From positions 62,001 to 126,000 of the forward strand of contig CATKHK010000056.1 of the NCBI GenBank assembly GCA_949751835.1: 64,000 nt of DNA, read 5' to 3'. The translations under genes and the position numbers were made by a program. This stretch comes from Blepharisma japonicum. Taxonomy: Eukaryota > Ciliophora > Heterotrichea > Heterotrichida > Blepharismidae. Below the pieces are notes generated by a model. The model did not search any database. It had not been told where the DNA came from and worked only from the letters and a program-made list of their open reading frames with translations. Below are positions 1 to 9,222 of this stretch, piece after piece. Numbering within the stretch: position 1 is the stretch's first letter; every line of letters begins with the position of its first letter.

Positions 1-852
1 CTGTAGTACAATTTTGGCATTCTTCAGTTCTTCTTGCAGAGAGTTAATAAATGACTTTTGCCTTATTGTTATGATATCTCTTGTTGCAAGCTCTTTGTTG
101 ACGTCTTCTTTATATTTTATTATTTCAAACTTTAGTCTATCAATTTCATCATTTAGCTCATCCTCAACTGTTTTAAACTCTCTTTTTACTGTTTCTAACT
201 CATTATTATGATTTCTTTTCATTGTATCGTTCTCTTCTTGTAGAGCAATCATTTTTTTCTTATATTCTTCAGTATCTTTTTGGCAACTAGCACAAACTTC
301 TCGTAAAGCGTCTAATTGGACTTTTAGAAGCTTTACCTCTTTTTTAAGTTCACGAGTTTCAAATTTGTCAGAAGTTTTAGTTGGCGACGAAACTTCTTTT
401 TCCGTTGATTTTTCAATTCGAAATTCAGATATCAAGACGGCTTGATCAGATAAATATTCACCTAGCTGGCCTATGGTTTTTTCTTTGTTTGTAATAATGA
501 TTTTCAGTCCATCGTAACCTTCCTTCATCGCTTTCGTTTCTTCTTGAAACTTTTCAATAATTGCTTCAACATTCGCTTGTAGCTCTTTTCGTGTATTATT
601 TCGTACGATAATTTTTAAAGCTTCCATTTCTTCTTCTTTGGCTAGTCTCATATGGTCAATTTGTTTTTCCAGTCTTATCAGTCTCATTGGACTGTTTGAA
701 CTAGGCGATATAGGTGGACTTGACGCTTTAGATGATTTTTTATATGAAAAATCAATTGGAGTCGTCTTATGAAAACTGGTCAGTTGTGGTACTGACTCCA
801 AGTCATTTCAAAACTCATTATCAGAGCTTTGCAAGGAGATCTCAGTGTCCAT
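1..852 (-). CDS. Coiled-coil protein, 3' part outside the window
   Basis: The minus-strand frame is open from the ATG at 850-852 to the window edge (284 codons), so the C-terminus is missing. One in-frame TGA (complement of 808-810) lies near the N-terminus in F-[TGA]-N-D and is read as Trp. The first 65 residues are polar and Ser/Pro-rich (SPPISPSSNSP around residue 45-55). The rest is strongly helical, rich in Glu, Lys, Leu and Gln with heptad-like spacing (for example LKKEVKLLKVQLDALREV), which suggests a long coiled coil. One C-x-x-C pair (CASC) falls in the coil. I do not recognise the family. A cytoskeletal or basal-body scaffold role is possible but is only inference from coiled-coil content. 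The start was chosen as the first ATG after an AT-only stretch, like other genes here. Confidence 0.7.
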
Positions 853-898
853 AATTAATAAATTTTTAATAGAAAAATTTAGTAAAAATTGTAATAGA

Positions 899-1798
899 TT
901 ACTTAAATGCTATTAAAATAGAGGATTCATAGCCAATTGGTGTTCCGTTTGTAATAAGGCACTCGTAAAGCTTTGACATCACCAGATTTTCAAGTTCTCC
1001 AGCCTTGTCTGGGTTGTTTTTCATAAAGCTTTCGAAAGGACCGAAGCTTAAGAAGAGATCAGCAGCTTCTTCAGGGGTACTCAAAGGATAAACAGATATA
1101 GCAGAGTATGAAAGGACTCTTTGGAACCCTACCCTTTTTACAAACTCTCTAAAAGATTCAGGGAAACCCATGACTGCTAAATTATTCAAAATTGAATCGT
1201 GATATGGTTGCCCAATAAAAGCTCTGAAATTCTTCATAAGGCTCATATAATTGTTTGTCTTTTCATTTCCACCAAAAGTTGAAACTCCTAAAATGCCTCC
1301 ATTTTTCAGTACCCTATAAGCTTCGCTAAATGCTTTTTGAGGATCTGCTGCATTATGTATGGCCATATTCGAAATATATCTATCAAATGTCTTTTTGGGG
1401 AAAGGTAACTCTTCTATGTTAGCTTCCTCAACTGAGTAGTTTTCAGCATTAATTTTTTTTAACTCATCCAGAAATCCTGGACTGATATCAGTAGCTGTAA
1501 ATTTGCAAGATGGGGAAATTGATTTCAATATAGCTGAGACTCCGTTTCCAGGACCTGAGCCTGTTTCTAACACTGAGGTAGCTTCTCCCATCTTCATGAA
1601 AGGCAAATATTCTTGATAAAGCTTTGTGCTGGTCATGGTCCCATATTTCGAATACCAGTTTTTTGCCTCAGAAAAACCTTTTCTCAGATAGGAATGAGTT
1701 TCTGATACTGTTATTTTTGTCGAAAAATGGTACTTTTGATAAAATGTTGCGATTTTTCCTAGAGGAATAGACTTCATTTTTAGGTGCATATTTAACAA
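899..1798 (-). CDS. Class I SAM-dependent methyltransferase (Methyltransf_11 type)
   Basis: A 299-aa protein ending in TAA. Residues about 76-86 (VLETGSGPGNG) form the glycine-rich SAM-binding motif I. FTATDISPGFL at about 98-108 supplies the acidic residue after strand 2. FDRYISNMAIHNAADPQKAF and VLKNGGILGVSTFGG around 137-178 match motifs III-IV of Methyltransf_11 enzymes. The enzyme should transfer a methyl group from SAM to a small molecule, lipid or protein; the substrate cannot be read from sequence. The N-terminus (MLNMHLKMKSIPLGK...) is basic and could be a mitochondrial presequence, or translation could begin at Met8. The only Trp codon is TGG. No intron is needed. It lies tail to head with the coiled-coil gene downstream, about 46 nt away. 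Confidence 0.85.
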   Translation of the reverse strand: MLNMHLKMKSIPLGKIATFYQKYHFSTKITVSETHSYLRKGFSEAKNWYSKYGTMTSTKLYQEYLPFMKMGEATSVLETGSGPGNGVSAILKSISPSCKFTATDISPGFLDELKKINAENYSVEEANIEELPFPKKTFDRYISNMAIHNAADPQKAFSEAYRVLKNGGILGVSTFGGNEKTNNYMSLMKNFRAFIGQPYHDSILNNLAVMGFPESFREFVKRVGFQRVLSYSAISVYPLSTPEEAADLFLSFGPFESFMKNNPDKAGELENLVMSKLYECLITNGTPIGYESSILIAFK

Positions 1799-2896
1799 TT
1801 ACTATTAACGTAAAACGGCATATTTTTTGTCTTTATGATTGATAAAATTATTTTTATTATAATAAATTGAAAATTTGTTCATTTATGAGTCTATTTCTAT
1901 TAGAATTTTTCTATGGTGCTATGCTATTATTTAAAATTATTGATAATTCTTTGTAACTTAAGTTTGGAATAATTCGAGAGCTTTGAACTATCAAGAAAAA
2001 TGCGAAATTAATTATTTTCCCCCAGCGACATGGTTTATACTTTAAGAAAAACTACAAAATTTGATGCTTACCAAAGATAGAAAACTATCGCTCAAGGCAA
2101 GAAATAATTTTTGAGATAATACCAATTAGTAAAGTAAGAATTAATATAAAGAGAGATCTGACTAAAATTTTATTGTGTATAATATATAAAAGTAATCAAT
2201 TTTGGAATATAAAGTAGTCAAATAAATTAATAGAATAATTTTATCTAAAATCCAAAAATGACAAACTTATAGCACTTTTCTTGAAGCAGAACTGTAAATA
2301 TGTTATTTTCAGCATATTTAAAAGCTTAAATTAACATTTTTTAATTAAATTCCTTAATATCTTGTAATGGAAATTTATCTACTCCTATAAATAAATTATT
2401 TTAGTTCACTTATACACTTTCCAGCCCAATAATTTTAGCCAAATTTTCTCTAACTTTGAAATTTCTTTCTTCTTTTCTATTATTTTTTATATTCAATGGG
2501 CTATTCCCTGGTCAAGGGTCAACGGATAGGCATTAGAATAGAAGGTTCTTAGCTGGTTTTCTGATTTTTCTCGCAAACGAGATACTAACGATGCATCATC
2601 AATTCATGCCTCTAGAGGAGCCTGCAAAAGGCATTTTAAAATATGCATTTGGTGGTTTTCTCGTATCTTAAACACTAACAATGATTAAGAAAATTCTTAC
2701 AGCAGAGTAGTCAAACAGGTTTGGATAAATCTTCCCATTAGGCTGAAGGCATCAAAATATTTGTTGGACCTGAAGGAAAAGGACTTTACATAGCTTTAAT
2801 GCCAAGCTTGATAGCCTAAGTGCTGAAATGATCTCATTTTAATCCTTCTTATTATATCCTCTCTCTTTTCTATCGATTTTTCAATGGTAAATAAAA
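1799..2896. other. Intergenic, 1.1 kb, with possible decayed coding pieces
   Basis: Between the methyltransferase start and the LpxB-like start. The first 650 bases are AT-rich and dense in stops on both strands. From about 2490 to 2830 the composition is less AT-rich and short open pieces read like protein on the plus strand: an ATG piece ending IGIRIEGS before a TAG, a piece containing PLEEPAKGILKYAFGGFLVS, and a piece reading GIKIFVGPEGKGLYIALMPS before a TAA. They are in different frames, with TAA/TAG between them, and no 15-nt GT-AG intron joins them that I could find. This may be a broken gene or chance. No tRNA or other RNA gene was recognised. Confidence 0.3.
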
Positions 2897-4381
2897 ATGT
2901 TGAAGAGATACTTTTCATCTGGCCGTGTCGTATGTTTACTCGCAAATTCTAGAAAAGCAGATAGAATAGGTGCTCAGCTCATGAGCGATCTCAAGCAAGT
3001 CAGTGGAAATTCAATAAAATTCATTGGATCAGGCGGAGAAGGCATGATTAAAGAAGGCATTACACCATTATATCATACTGACATGTTCCATCCAAAGCCA
3101 ATGGTCCCATTCAGAACAGCATGGATTGAAGAAAACAACTGGTGGGTCTGGAGCAAGCGAAACCCAATGACTAAATCATATACCAAGCCCATGAGCGAAG
3201 TTCTCGCTTACATTTCAAAAAACCAGATCATTGACAAAATCGCAGGATTCAGACCAAGTGTTGTGCTTACTTTGGATCATGACCAGCTCAGCTTTAGAAT
3301 CCATAGGCAGATTGCTCAGTTGTATGGGAAAACTAGCCTTTCCAGACCTAAGCAGGTTCATTATGGGAATTTCATCAATAAATATCAGCCTTATCAGCTA
3401 AGCTATTTAGACCACATTCTCTATACAATGCCCATCGAGCCTATAAACTGGAATAAATTCAAAATGCCGAGCACTTATATTGGACAGTCTGCATTCGAAG
3501 AAACATGTAGGTTCTTATTAAGCAGAAATGGAGGCGACCACTTGCTGACAGAAAATTCAATTTTTATGAATAAAGATCACTTTTACTCAGAAATGGACCA
3601 ATACATTGAAGCTGAAAGAAACACTTTTAGAGAAAAATTCGGAATTGCTAAAGATGCAACTGTGCTATTTTTGGCACCTGGAAGCTTAGAAAGCGAGATA
3701 AATTGGAGTCTGCCAATACTAAACAAGACTGCTAATGCGTTTGTAGATGAATATGCAGCACCTTTTTCAAAGAGATCAGATGCAATTCCAGTTGAAAAAT
3801 TCGTAGTGGTTATTCCAGCAACAGAAAAAACAAAAGCTTATGTAAATGAAAGAGCTAACGTCCAAGGCTGGAAATGTCGAGTTCAGATAGTTGACACTTG
3901 TGAGAACAGAAAATCTGCTATGGCTGGCAGCGACCTCGCAATCTGCTATAACGGCGATATCGTGACCGAATGCTTTGTTAACCAGCTTTCTACAATAGTC
4001 ATCCAAAACATGAAGAAAATGGAATTTTACTGTCTCCTTGCCTGGAATAGATTCACTAATGACATGAACATTATTGGGGACGGAAATTTATTCCCAGAAA
4101 TCATTGAAGGACAATGCCACCCACCTAAGCTTATGCAGATTCTTACTCAGTGGCATGAGTCTCCACCACATAAATTCTGGCCACTTCAGCAAATGGAGAT
4201 GTACCTGAATAAAATGCTGCCTATGAAGAAAATGGATATGGGAATGGGAACGCATCATGAATACTTCTCACCAAGACTTTTAGCTGCAAAAACTGTTTAT
4301 GAGTTTGCACAACTGAACCCTGCAAGAGAATTCCCAGAGAATGAAAATGTTTTTATAAAAAATCTCGTAGGCAATCAGTAG
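2897..4381 (+). CDS. LPXB: Lipid-A-disaccharide synthase (LpxB, GT19) homologue, probably mitochondrial
   Basis: A 494-aa protein ending in TAG. The order of motifs follows LpxB. An N-terminal Rossmann region (KADRIGAQLM, then KFIGSGGEGM at about 40-52) comes first, then a conserved RPSVVLTLDHDQLSFR stretch near 112-127 and VHYGNF. DHILYTMPIEPINWNKF and STYIGQSAFEE are next, then a second nucleotide-binding half with VLFLAPGSLESEI at about 253-266. AGSDLAICYNGDIVTECFVNQL (about 338-360) is the acceptor and UDP-sugar-binding end typical of the family. In bacteria LpxB joins UDP-diacylglucosamine and lipid X to form the lipid A disaccharide; plants keep a mitochondrial copy. The start MLKRYFSSGR looks like a short mitochondrial presequence. 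The GT19 core is normally about 380-390 aa, so this protein carries extra length. All ten Trp codons are TGG and none is TGA, unlike most genes in the window. The real substrate is unknown. Confidence 0.8.
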   Translation: MLKRYFSSGRVVCLLANSRKADRIGAQLMSDLKQVSGNSIKFIGSGGEGMIKEGITPLYHTDMFHPKPMVPFRTAWIEENNWWVWSKRNPMTKSYTKPMSEVLAYISKNQIIDKIAGFRPSVVLTLDHDQLSFRIHRQIAQLYGKTSLSRPKQVHYGNFINKYQPYQLSYLDHILYTMPIEPINWNKFKMPSTYIGQSAFEETCRFLLSRNGGDHLLTENSIFMNKDHFYSEMDQYIEAERNTFREKFGIAKDATVLFLAPGSLESEINWSLPILNKTANAFVDEYAAPFSKRSDAIPVEKFVVVIPATEKTKAYVNERANVQGWKCRVQIVDTCENRKSAMAGSDLAICYNGDIVTECFVNQLSTIVIQNMKKMEFYCLLAWNRFTNDMNIIGDGNLFPEIIEGQCHPPKLMQILTQWHESPPHKFWPLQQMEMYLNKMLPMKKMDMGMGTHHEYFSPRLLAAKTVYEFAQLNPAREFPENENVFIKNLVGNQ

Positions 4382-4456
4382 CTAAATAAGAATTATTTAT
4401 CCTTAGATTCATTGTAGTAATTATTATTTTCTTAGGAATTAATTTACATATATTAA

Positions 4457-5554
4457 TTAAAAACTTAATTTTTCTGAGCTTCCTTGACGGCTTTGGAGAC
4501 CTCTTAAAGTATCTTCAAGTTCTCTAGAAGTGCTTGGATCTGCAGTATCTAAAAACCCATTTAACTGATCAAGCAGCCCTTGAAAGCTTTTTTGAGATTT
4601 TATATGGCAAGATTTATTAGATAATTTGCTCAGCCTTGATTTTCTTCTGAAGGTTTCTTGCAGTTCTCTGCTTAAATCATCAATAATCCTTTGTTGGGAC
4701 TCAATGATTAATTTTTGCTCTTCTATTTGCCTCATCATTGTTTCAAGTTTTCTATCTTTTTGATGTTTTTTCTTTTGTGCATGTTTTTTAATTAAATTTT
4801 CGTATTTTTCTGATGTTTCTTCTGTAAATTCTTCAGTCTGCTCTTCCAACTGCTCTATTAATTTTTGATTTTCATACTCTTTTTCTTCAATTTCTGCTTC
4901 ATAATCCATCCTTATCCTGCTTATCTCCTCTTCATACTGCTCTCTTAATCCCATCATTTCTTTTTTATGTGAAATTTTCAGTTTTTCAGTTACATAAACA
5001 GCGGCTTTTTCATATAGTTCACTTAAATAGCTATCTACATCTTGTTTTACCCTCTGCAACTTCTTTTCATGCCTCATTTGCAAGTCTTCTATTTGCCTTG
5101 CATTTTGTTCTTTTATCATATCGTTCATTTTCTTCAGTGTCGCTATCTCTTGGTTTGCTTGCTTATAGTGCAATTTTGCCTCAATCAGTTCTTTATTTGT
5201 TTTCTCTAACAAATTTTGGTATTTTTGTTTGATTTTTTGGATTTTGGAATCTTTGATTTGTAAGAGACAGTGCAAGTCTTCGAGTTCTTGGGAGGTTTCA
5301 GTAGGTTTGGATGGTTCTAGAGGCTGGGTTCTGCTGACAGCGCTGAAGCAGATACTTTGGTTGATGTAGGCGTTAGGTTTTCATTCAGATGTAATGCTTG
5401 GTTCTTCAGATGGGATTGGAGAAGAAGAGTCTAGAGAGGAGCTGCGGCTGCGTTGACGGTAGACTGATTGAATATTTGCTGCTTCTTTGAGAAAACGAAT
5501 CGAAACCCAGGACTCGATTTTTGAGCTTTCTTCCTCTGAGGAGCTTGAATCCAT
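4457..5554 (-). CDS. Coiled-coil protein with Ser-rich N-terminus
   Basis: Reading through the TGA at 5381-5383 (complement) as Trp joins two open stretches in one frame, giving 365 aa ending in TAA. Residues 1-60 are acidic and Ser-rich (MDSSSSEEESSKIESW; RSRSSSLDSSSPIPSEE). Residues about 95-300 are almost pure charged helix (for example LEEQTEEFTEETSEKYENL), a long coiled coil. The last 60 residues are Ser-rich and end in SSEKLSF. I do not recognise a family. The frame also stays open upstream to an ATG at 5614, which would add 20 hydrophobic residues. I prefer 5554 because it follows an AT-rich run as elsewhere in the window. Function unknown; structural or cytoskeletal by coiled-coil content only. 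Confidence 0.75.
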
Positions 5555-5771
5555 ATTAAGTATATATAAAGAGACTGCAGGATTAAGGATTATAGGAAGG
5601 CACGATAAAAGCATAAAATGGAGCAGGGATGATAAAAGAAGTTAAGGCATTATGGAAAAGATGGAATATTCGCTAAATATTAAGCTCTAAATGGATATAT
5701 ATATTGATATTATGGCGGTATTAGAAAGATCAGAAGTTTAATAATTATTCATGTTAAAATTGCCAATTTAT

Positions 5772-6023
5772 TTAAAATTTTTTGATCATTTTTTGCATTC
5801 TCTTGTAAAACTCATTTGCTATATCTGCTAAGCACTGTGTGCTCCTAGCTCGTTCTTGGTTATCTAAATCAATCTTCATAATATTTTCCATAATATGCTG
5901 CTTGAGATCTTCAAATCTCTTGAAAACATCTTCGAGCTGAGCATATCGACCTCCAATAATTTGTTTTCGCTGATCTTCATACTCATCTAGGATTTGGATC
6001 ACTTCGAATTTTTGTGAGTTCAT
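5772..6023 (-). CDS. Small helical protein, unrecognised
   Basis: An 83-aa open frame ending in TAA, with the ATG directly after ATAATAA, the usual start context here. The protein is entirely helical in character, charged and free of low-complexity runs (MNSQKFEVIQILDEYEDQRK at the start, FYKRMQKMIKKF at the end). It has no membrane segment and no Trp. Its size and amphipathic pattern suit a subunit or coiled-coil partner. No family is recognised. It lies 217 nt upstream of the coiled-coil gene on the same strand. Confidence 0.6.
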   Translation of the reverse strand: MNSQKFEVIQILDEYEDQRKQIIGGRYAQLEDVFKRFEDLKQHIMENIMKIDLDNQERARSTQCLADIANEFYKRMQKMIKKF

Positions 6024-6444
6024 TTATTATAACCCATTTTTCCATTTAAATTCTGCATATTCTATCTTGATTTAAAATTAAAAAGTTATATATTAGACAT
6101 CACAATTTCATTTTTTCAGAGTATTAATCTTAGCATAGACAATTATATGAGATGAAAAAAGCGAATAAGCAGAAAATTTATTTCTATATTTTTTGTAAAT
6201 TAGATTTAAATAATATATAATAAAACTGGCTCTAATATAGAAATACTTATGTGAGTATAATTATAGATATTTTTAGATAACATCTTTTGTAAAAAGGCAC
6301 TCAATAATTAATTCTCGTTTTAACTACTATTGAAAAAAATTGCTTGACTTCCTTATAATAATTTATAGCCTGTTAAATCTATCATTTATTTAATTCCATC
6401 AATTTTTTCTGGCCAGAAATTTCCTAGCCATTTATGATATAATA
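6024..6444. other. Intergenic, divergent promoter region
   Basis: About 420 bases of AT-rich sequence between two divergent genes, the small helical protein (-) and the ArfGAP (+). It must hold both promoters. Stops are dense in all frames. I see no RNA gene or repeat. Confidence 0.5.
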
Positions 6445-7386
6445 ATGATCACTCATGAAACTTTGCAAGAAATAGTAATAAAACTCAAACAGGATCCTGA
6501 GAATGCCAAATGTTTTGACTGTGGAAAACTTGAGCCTAAATTTGTATCTATAAATCATGGGATTTTTATTTGTTCAAAATGTGCTTCAAATCATAGAATG
6601 CTTGGCCCAGAAATAAGTGAGGTAAAATCTATCGAAAAGGATAAATGGGATATTTCTGAGCTCAGGCATTTGGTTGCAGGTGGGAATTCAGCATTTAAAG
6701 AATTTTTAGCATGCTATGGACTAAGATCAGAACCATCAATTTTTGTGAAATATCGAACTCGGGCTGCTATTTTTTATAGAAGTATGCTCAGTGTAGTATC
6801 TAATTATCAGCCTTATGTTGCTTTTATGCCTTCTTATGAGCTTGGAAGAATGGTAAATCATGATATCAAAATTTATAACACTGAATCTGCATTAAAAGCT
6901 GAACCCAGAGCTATAGAGCTTCAAGAAATAAAATCCGTAGGGTCTGAAGTAATAGAGCCTCCTCCACAAAAAGTAGGATTTTTTAGATGGATTTATAATT
7001 CCTATGGCAAATTTGTAAAATTCGGTAATAGGGTGTTTGAGTCATTAAATGAGTTTGGCAATACCCCAACAATGAGAAGAATTGAAGAAAAATCATTGAT
7101 TTTTGCTGAAAGCTATGATAGGCTTTTTAGCGTTTTTTCTACTGCTGTAAATGATGTGTGTTTGGAAGAGGAGCCAAAAGAACTATCCCACAGTGACATT
7201 TATTACAGAAAAGTTTATGCTGACTCTAAACATACTTTTCATAGCATAAATTCTGACCCAAAAATCCAAGAGCTAAAACTGGACATAATGGATATGTTAA
7301 AACCTTCTGAGTTAGAAAGAAAAGTAATTGATGAAGACGTGATACTTAAATTAGAAGCTTCAAAAGAAAGAATTCATGTAAGATAA
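6445..7386 (+). CDS. ArfGAP-domain protein
   Basis: A 313-aa protein ending in TAA. Residues 23-51 carry a perfect ArfGAP zinc finger with spacing C-x2-C-x16-C-x2-C-x4-R (C23, C26, C43, C46, R51). The flanking conserved positions GIFICSKC, NHRMLG and W at about residue 68 are present. R51 corresponds to the catalytic arginine finger. The protein should stimulate GTP hydrolysis on an Arf GTPase in Golgi or endosomal traffic. The Trp usually found just after the second Cys pair is replaced by Phe (PKFVS). The remaining 220 residues match no domain I recognise; there is a Pro-rich spot (EPPPQK) near 170. Its Trp codons are TGG. Confidence 0.85.
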   Translation: MITHETLQEIVIKLKQDPENAKCFDCGKLEPKFVSINHGIFICSKCASNHRMLGPEISEVKSIEKDKWDISELRHLVAGGNSAFKEFLACYGLRSEPSIFVKYRTRAAIFYRSMLSVVSNYQPYVAFMPSYELGRMVNHDIKIYNTESALKAEPRAIELQEIKSVGSEVIEPPPQKVGFFRWIYNSYGKFVKFGNRVFESLNEFGNTPTMRRIEEKSLIFAESYDRLFSVFSTAVNDVCLEEEPKELSHSDIYYRKVYADSKHTFHSINSDPKIQELKLDIMDMLKPSELERKVIDEDVILKLEASKERIHVR

Positions 7387-7481
7387 AATTTATTATAAAA
7401 TGTTGACAATTTTACATTATATCACTACTCTATTTACTTCAGCACGTCATAAATACTAATCAATCTTTATAAGTAAGATAA

Positions 7482-8462
7482 CTAATCAAGTCCGCTTTGC
7501 GGGCCATTAGGATTATATTTTTCTACATGAATTTTAACAAGCTCCATAGAGTCCATCCTCTCTTGACAAGTATAGCACTTATATTTCTTCGCATCCGCAT
7601 TCCCATATTTTACAAATCTCGAATGATTGGCTCCGTCATAATTTTCATATGTAATAAACTCTCTATCATATGTAGAATATTCAACTCCTCAGTATCGAGC
7701 TTTATCATAAATATTTCTACGTCTTAGTACTTCATCTACAGTTGATGCATAGACAAAACCACTGCAACCTCCACCTCCACCTCCACCTCCAGACAGAAAT
7801 CTGCCACCTGAAAAAATCAATGATTTAATGAAAATTAGCACGCAGAGAAAAACATATAAACCTGCACAAAATACGAGAGATATAAAGATTTCATTAAAAT
7901 CATTTCGAAGTCCATTTTTGTTTGCATTATTTGCATAATTTGCATAATTTGCTTTATGAGCTTCCCAAACATCGTTCATTCGCTTGCTTTCTTTTTCTCT
8001 TTTTTCCTTTTCTTCATGCATTTTTTGCTCGTTTTTTACATATTCATCCTGCTTTTTCCTGAACTCTTCATAATCTTTTGTGGAATAATTATAATTGTTT
8101 TTGCTGGATTTCTCTTGATGCATTTGTTGATCATTTTTTACCCATTCGTCTTGCTTTTTCTTAAATTCTTCATAGTCTCTTGTGGTGTGATGACTTCAGC
8201 TGGCTTGGCTATATTGTTGACTTGGTTCATGGGCTTCTGTCATTTCTTCAGATATTCCAAGTAGTTTTTCACGGGCTTCATGTATCAATTTAAATTGGTT
8301 TGCCGCTTCATGCTTGTTTGTATTAGTGGTCACATCAGGATGGCATTGCTTGACGAGACGATTGTAAGAGGCTTTAATTTCTTGTTTTGAAGCCCCAGGA
8401 GAAAGTTCGAGTATCCTATAGTAGCTATCTGTTAATCGGGACATTCTCCTAAAGATAATCAT
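7482..8462 (-). CDS. Membrane-anchored J-domain (DnaJ-like) protein
   Basis: Reading two TGA codons (complements of 8196-8198 and 7689-7691) as Trp gives one 326-aa frame from the ATG at 8460-8462 to the TAG at 7482-7484. Residues 10-75 are a J-domain (DSYYRILELSPGASKQEIK) with the HPD signature at 41-43, which stimulates Hsp70 ATPase. Residues about 90-155 hold two copies of a charged unit of roughly 30 aa (RDYEEFKKKQDEWVKND and KDYEEFRKKQDEYVKNE). Asn-Tyr-Ala micro-repeats follow, then one membrane segment (about 186-209, ISLVFCAGLYVFLCVLIFI) and an eight-Gly run. The tail has a C-x2-C (CYTC) near 298. DnaJ anchored in a membrane suggests an ER or mitochondrial Hsp70 partner; the compartment is not shown. 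Translation could also start at Met7. Confidence 0.8.
7768..7791. repeat. Hexamer microsatellite (CCTCCA)x4
   Basis: Four exact copies of CCTCCA. On the minus strand they encode the eight-glycine run of the J-domain protein, just after its membrane segment. G-rich on the minus strand and likely length-variable by slippage in 6-nt steps, which keeps the frame. Confidence 0.9.
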
Positions 8463-8639
8463 TTATTTTATAAGCCATTAAATTTTTGCGAAAGCTAGAT
8501 TACTGTGCGAATTTCAATATAAAAATTAAATATTCCATAAAAAAGGCTGAAATATTTAGAATTATATTTCTTTTCAAGAAAACTTCTTAATATTTTGACT
8601 TTGAATTTTATTGAAATAATCAGAACAATAAATAGGATC

Positions 8640-8873
8640 ATGGAAGAGAGAAATAGAGTTTCCTTGCAAGATGTCATAATTGTTTCAATTTTAAGCTTTG
8701 CTTGCATTTCTTTTTTGATGATTGCAATTGAATCAGTCCCTCAAAAGAGCTGAGGCTATGTCGTAATATATGGATTTGCTTCTTTTATGCTGGTTTTACC
8801 TTTATCATACTTTTTCCTCAAATTATGCTTAAGAAGATCACATATCACTATTATGGATTCCCCCTTTACTTAA
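8640..8873 (+). CDS. Small two-helix membrane protein, unrecognised
   Basis: A 77-aa frame ending in TAA with one in-frame TGA read as Trp (QKSWGY). The layout is protein-like: a charged N-terminus (MEERNRVSLQD), a hydrophobic helix (about 11-33), a short polar loop, a second helix (about 43-63) and a basic tail. No family recognised. An overlapping minus-strand frame (8495-8707, 70 aa) is also open; I favour the plus strand for its clean two-helix topology, but the choice is uncertain. Confidence 0.45.
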
Positions 8874-9222
8874 AGTAATGTCCCATTTTCAAAAATAATT
8901 AAATTTCTTTTAAGTTTTAAGAAATTATTAAAATATGCTTAAGTCATATAATCCTGATCTACATTCAATCTCTTATTTTGAAGTACTGTAATTTAGTATA
9001 TGCTTTTATTTTTAATATGAATTCTAATAGATTAAAGTATTTTTCTTAGATAATCTTATATATTTAAATTTTTTTAATAATTCTATCCTATTTCGATAAT
9101 TTTTTGCTATTAGATCTTTTTTCCTTTTCTATATAATTTTTCCAAACCTCCAACTGGCTTATCATTAACTACCTTTTTTCTTCTTTTCTTCAACTTGAAT
9201 CCATTTTTTCATAAATCAAACA
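8874..9222. other. Intergenic, upstream of the CFAP97-like gene
   Basis: About 350 bases, AT-rich with T-rich tracts toward the start codon at 9223. No open frame, repeat or RNA gene is seen. It presumably holds the promoter of the downstream gene. Confidence 0.5.

Noticed and set aside
5555-5614. Upstream start adding a hydrophobic 20-residue N-terminus to the coiled-coil gene.
   Set aside because: It would put a signal-like segment before an acidic disordered region. The ATG at 5554 fits the local start context better, though this is not certain.
7497-7727. Plus-strand 76-aa open frame.
   Set aside because: It is the antisense shadow of the C-terminal part of the J-domain protein, which continues past a TGA to the TAG at 7482.
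8495-8707. Minus-strand 70-aa open frame.
   Set aside because: It overlaps the plus-strand small membrane protein, which has a cleaner topology. Only one is likely real, and the choice is weak.
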